Shown here: in pieces, positions 61,482-64,000 of the stretch | Numbering within the stretch: the stretch's first letter is position 1 | Layout: each line of letters starts with the position of its first letter | NCBI GenBank assembly: GCA_017745295.1 | Contig: JAGHZR010000005.1 | Coordinates: 124,001-188,000, forward strand | Source of the DNA: Novosphingobium sp. | GTDB lineage: Bacteria; Pseudomonadota; Alphaproteobacteria; Sphingomonadales; Sphingomonadaceae | DNA: 64,000 nt | Direction: 5' to 3' | Program-made: the position numbers and the translations under genes | Notes under the pieces: generated by a model | What the model saw: the letters and a program-made list of their open reading frames with translations, nothing else | Database searches by the model: none | What the model was told of the DNA's origin: nothing

Positions 61482-61700
61482 TCAGGAGGCCGGCGGTACG
61501 TAGGCCTCGAACGGGTTACCGTCATGGAGGTGGCCGAACGGCGTGAACACGAAGCCCTTGTCCTCGCGCCCCACCGCGCAGATGACATAGCGGCGCTCAC
61601 CGGTAACGGCGCAGGTACATTCAAGAAGCGCGAGTTGACCATCGCGCGCGGCGCGCTTCAACGTGTCGAAGTTGCGCTGGAAACTGCGGGGAATAGCCAT
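61482..61700 (-). CDS. Small conserved-looking protein, unknown function
   Basis: The 72-residue protein reads MAIPRSFQRNFDTLKRAARDGQLALLECTCAVTGERRYVICAVGRED, then FTPFGHLHDGNPFEAYVPP. It looks like a folded small domain and resembles a short plasmid protein often next to DUF2493 genes (DUF6117-type, from memory and unconfirmed). AGGAAA precedes the ATG. It lies 12 bases downstream of the second DUF2493 gene and is likely co-transcribed. Confidence 0.7.
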   Translation of the reverse strand: MAIPRSFQRNFDTLKRAARDGQLALLECTCAVTGERRYVICAVGREDKGFVFTPFGHLHDGNPFEAYVPPAS

Positions 61701-61712
61701 GGTGTTTCCTCC

Positions 61713-62723
61713 TCAAGCGGCGACGCGCAGGCGCGGCTGGCGGGTACCGGGCGAGACCGGATCGGCGCTCTGCTCGCTCCTGCGAAAGGCATGGATCGGT
61801 ATTCCGGCCTGCCTCAGGAGCTGGTAGAGGTTGGCCTGGAGGCCCGATCCCTCGCATAGCACGGCCTCGACCGGCTTCAGATCGACCAGCTTGCGGTTGC
61901 GTGTGAAGGCGACTTTGCGCCCCGATCCATAGAGGCCGTAAACGACCAGCGGCACACCGATCTCGGGCCGCGCGGCCCATGCTGCAGCGATCGCGTCGGC
62001 GCCCTTGCGCTGTCCGGTCGTCACCAGCGTCATGGCAGGAACGCGGGCCCGGATCTGGTCGAGCCGCTGCCAGATCGGCTCCCAGTCATGCCACTGCGCG
62101 GGTCCGGAAAACACCACGATCGGACCTTGCGGCAGGTGACGTTCGCGAGCGATCAGCGCGCGCTGACGCAGGAAATCCTGCGCCGCGATCTGGCTCGCCG
62201 AGGAAGCGGGCGATACCTTGCTACCGCGCGCTGGCGACCAAGGCCATCCCGACAGCGCCCGGTACATCTCGGCAGCGTAGTCTCGCATGCATTCGAGTGC
62301 CTCACGCTGTTCGGCAGTCGAGCGACAAAGGAGCTGCTTCTCTTCCAATTGGCCGGTGAAGACTTCGCTCATATCGGGGGACCGCGCCATCTCGCCGATC
62401 TCGTCGGCGAGCGCGTCCTCGCGCCGCTCAAGTTTCCCGGCGACAAAGTGGAAGGAATTGACGAAACCCCACGCGAGGTCCGCTGCGAGCGGTTCGAGAC
62501 GGGTTCCGGTGAAGAGATCGAAGATCGTCGCGATGATCCCCGCACAGTCCGCCTGAGCCGCCAGAGGCTCGGGCATTTCATGCTCGGCCGGGACTTCTCC
62601 CGGCTCGGCAATCGAAAGCGGCAATGGATCGCCGAACGCCGCGCGAAACTCAGGCGTGGTTGTCATTTCGGCATAGAGGGTCTTCAGGTCCGCAAAGCGA
62701 TCGATGGACGAAGAACGGGACAT
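61713..62723 (-). CDS. DUF2493 (SLOG-like) protein, second paralogue
   Basis: The 336-residue protein has the same order as the gene at 60131-61111: N-terminal helices (MSRSSSIDRFADLKTLYAEM, FDLFTGTRLEPLAADLAWGFVNSFHFVAGKLE) and a DUF2493 domain (QGPIVVFSGPAQWHDWEPIWQRLDQIRARVPAMTLVTTGQRKGADAIAAAWAAR, then AVLCEGSGLQANLYQLLRQAGIP). The glycine/serine-rich ends of the Rossmann loops are kept. The two are old paralogues. It precedes the small gene and follows DUF736 on the minus strand, with a terminator-like hairpin between. Confidence 0.85.
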   Translation of the reverse strand: MSRSSSIDRFADLKTLYAEMTTTPEFRAAFGDPLPLSIAEPGEVPAEHEMPEPLAAQADCAGIIATIFDLFTGTRLEPLAADLAWGFVNSFHFVAGKLERREDALADEIGEMARSPDMSEVFTGQLEEKQLLCRSTAEQREALECMRDYAAEMYRALSGWPWSPARGSKVSPASSASQIAAQDFLRQRALIARERHLPQGPIVVFSGPAQWHDWEPIWQRLDQIRARVPAMTLVTTGQRKGADAIAAAWAARPEIGVPLVVYGLYGSGRKVAFTRNRKLVDLKPVEAVLCEGSGLQANLYQLLRQAGIPIHAFRRSEQSADPVSPGTRQPRLRVAA

Positions 62724-62752
62724 GATGTGTCTCCCGCGTTTGGAAGAAGGGG

Positions 62753-62783
62753 AAAACCGGGGGACGCAACGCGCGCCCCCCGG
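62753..62783 (-). terminator. Intrinsic terminator after DUF736
   Basis: Stem CCGGGGG (62757-62763) and CCCCCGG (62777-62783) with a 13-base loop. On the minus strand it is followed by TTTT. It lies just downstream of the DUF736 gene and before the second DUF2493 gene. Confidence 0.7.
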
Positions 62784-62798
62784 CTGCGATGCGCTGCT

Positions 62799-63278
62799 TC
62801 AGAAGGCGATCTCGTCGTCGAGTTCTTCGCCGAGCCCGCCGGACAGCGAACCATCGCCGTCCGCCGTGCTGTCACCGAAGCCGCCTCCGGCACTGCCCTC
62901 GCTTCCGCCCTCGTAATCGCGCCGACCGGTCCGCGTCGCGGACCCGAAGTCGTCGCGGCGCTGCGGCCGGCGCCATGCGACACGAAGGCCCTCCTGCTCG
63001 GTACCGAAGAGCGCGATCGGCAGCGGTTCGGCAAGGCTGGGGTCGTCGATCGAACCCTGAAGGAAGGCTTCGCCGGTGGTGTTGCGGGCGACCGCTTCCC
63101 ATAGCGCCCCGACCTGAACCCAGCGATTGCCGACATTGAGCGCGACGATCTCGTAGACCGGCGCGCGGTCGTTCTCGCTTTCGACGGGGCGCAGACCGAG
63201 GTGTGGCAGATCGATGGTCCGGGTCGCGATCGAACCCATGAGACGACCATTGCGAAGCTGGAATTCACCAATATTCAT
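62799..63278 (-). CDS. DUF736 protein
   Basis: The 159-residue protein reads NIGEFQLRNGRLMGSIATRTIDLPHLGLRPVESENDRAPVYEIVALNVGNRWVQVGALWE, the DUF736 domain, a beta-rich module frequent on alphaproteobacterial plasmids and ICEs. The C-terminal 50 residues are a glycine/serine/acidic low-complexity tail. Function is unknown; its constant presence beside conjugation genes suggests plasmid maintenance or a single-stranded DNA/partition role, which is inference. AAAGGAGAAG precedes the ATG. Confidence 0.9.
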   Translation of the reverse strand: MNIGEFQLRNGRLMGSIATRTIDLPHLGLRPVESENDRAPVYEIVALNVGNRWVQVGALWEAVARNTTGEAFLQGSIDDPSLAEPLPIALFGTEQEGLRVAWRRPQRRDDFGSATRTGRRDYEGGSEGSAGGGFGDSTADGDGSLSGGLGEELDDEIAF

Positions 63279-64000
63279 CTGACTTCTCCTTTGACACTGC
63301 CGCTTTCGGACAATCCCGAAGCGACACCTTCAAAGGTCCCCCTCTTCTCCCAGCCGCGACCTCGCCGTTCTCTTCGCCGCCCGCGTGCGAGGCCAAGTCC
63401 CGCATCCCGTTTCTTCCGCGCCAGCAGTGCGGCGCATCCTCATAGGACCACCTCCTTGCGGAAGCGATCGTCACCCGAAGGGCCAAGATTTGGCGCAGCC
63501 AAAGCTTGGTCGAAGCGATGCGGCACGCATCGCGAAGATAGAGCGCGGTGCCCGCACCAGCGGGCATCCGCCCGGTGTCGGCCTCGGCCAAGCGGCGCGG
63601 GCGCAGGTGCGGCAGACATCGCAGGCTGCAAGGTCACCGAACGCTTCATACTCATGCCGGACCGGAAAGACGGCCGTTTGAAGCGATACAAGAACTGCCA
63701 CCGGTTCTATGGCCGCGAGGACAAGATCAATCTCAGGCTGTTGGCCTCGTACGCGGGTTTCAGGCTCTCCAAGTAACGACACTCGCGGCCATTCGGGACT
63801 GGTTCGGCAATCAGGCTATGCAGGATGTGCGTGAGGGCAGCGCGACCAAGCCCTGAAGGAGCGCCAGAGCTGTACGGACAATCCCAAAGACTGCCCTCAG
63901 ACCGCCGCTCGTCTGCCCCGGGGCCAATCCAAGGCGTAGCAATTCGGTCTCGGCGTTTTGCGTGCCGCGTTCTCAATTGGGAACTGCTGTCGATATCGCG
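63279..64000. other. Region without a supported gene at window end
   Basis: In these 722 bases no ORF with a recognisable domain was found on either strand. A short plus-strand frame (63654-63776, ending ASYAGFRLSK) is not convincing. Three compact hairpins lie at 63487-63566: TTTGGC-GCA-GCCAAA, GCGATGCG-GCA-CGCATCGC and TGCCCGC-ACCA-GCGGGCA. The DUF736 promoter must be near its left end. Confidence 0.5.

Noticed and set aside
1-64000. CRISPR arrays, tRNA and rRNA genes
   Set aside because: I looked for regularly spaced direct repeats and for tRNA/rRNA landmarks and saw none; the short palindromes are isolated hairpins, not arrays.

Overview
The window reads as a GC-rich alphaproteobacterial replicon, most likely a large conjugative plasmid or plasmid-derived island of a sphingomonad (Novosphingobium/Sphingobium/Sphingomonas type). 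The reasons are the two large TonB-dependent receptors inside catabolic operons, the family mix (Rieske oxygenase, SnoaL-like proteins, paired acyl-CoA dehydrogenases, several short-chain dehydrogenases), and a plasmid backbone of DUF736 and DUF2493 genes beside a MobF relaxase and coupling protein. The genus is inferred from gene content; no rRNA or tRNA gene was seen.

Region 1 (1-29,000) is a large catabolic cluster. Plus-strand operon 1,105-5,890 encodes a flavin reductase, two SnoaL-like proteins, an Old Yellow Enzyme, an SDR and an MFS carrier. It is followed by a minus-strand HTH regulator and a plus-strand set of amidohydrolase, Coq4-like protein and TonB receptor. Minus operon 15,207-12,167 encodes two acyl-CoA dehydrogenases and two hotdog thioesterase-like proteins. 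Its divergent partner, 15,647-17,898, encodes an SDR, a SnoaL-like protein and an NAD-binding epimerase-like protein. Minus operon 25,042-17,943 encodes a CoA ligase, a TIM-barrel amidohydrolase, a KshA-like Rieske oxygenase, a Tat-exported amidase, an SDR and two Lrp/AsnC regulators. Its divergent partner encodes an SDR and a second TonB receptor. Together this suggests outer-membrane uptake, oxygenation, CoA activation and beta-oxidation-like breakdown of a bulky, probably polycyclic or terpenoid/steroid-like compound; the substrate is not determinable here. Two paralogous pairs of Lrp/AsnC genes lie in the cluster, and a repeated GCGT-N20-ACGC signal sits in three of its promoter regions.

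Region 2 (29,000-38,000) is accessory DNA: a broken IS3-family element, a large serine recombinase, small orphan proteins, an HWE-type sensor kinase, a cold-shock protein and a stress-type SDR. Region 3 (37,900-45,500) is a LysR regulator divergent from an MFS gene, followed by two alpha/beta hydrolases, a Dld-type D-lactate dehydrogenase, an FAH-family protein and a secreted metallo-beta-lactamase-fold protein.

Region 4 (45,766-53,400), all minus strand, holds an S8 serine peptidase translationally coupled to a ComEC-like MBL-fold protein, a two-TM protein, a small protein and an outer-membrane barrel-like protein. Upstream is a fused nucleotidyltransferase-HEPN protein with a degenerate nucleotidyltransferase site. 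This is the best candidate here for an undescribed conflict or envelope system. Region 5 (53,400-64,000) is the conjugation/plasmid backbone: lytic transglycosylase, MobF relaxase, coupling protein, RHH protein, a divergent small gene across a likely oriT region, two DUF2493 paralogues, a small orphan protein and DUF736, separated by hairpin-rich non-coding DNA.
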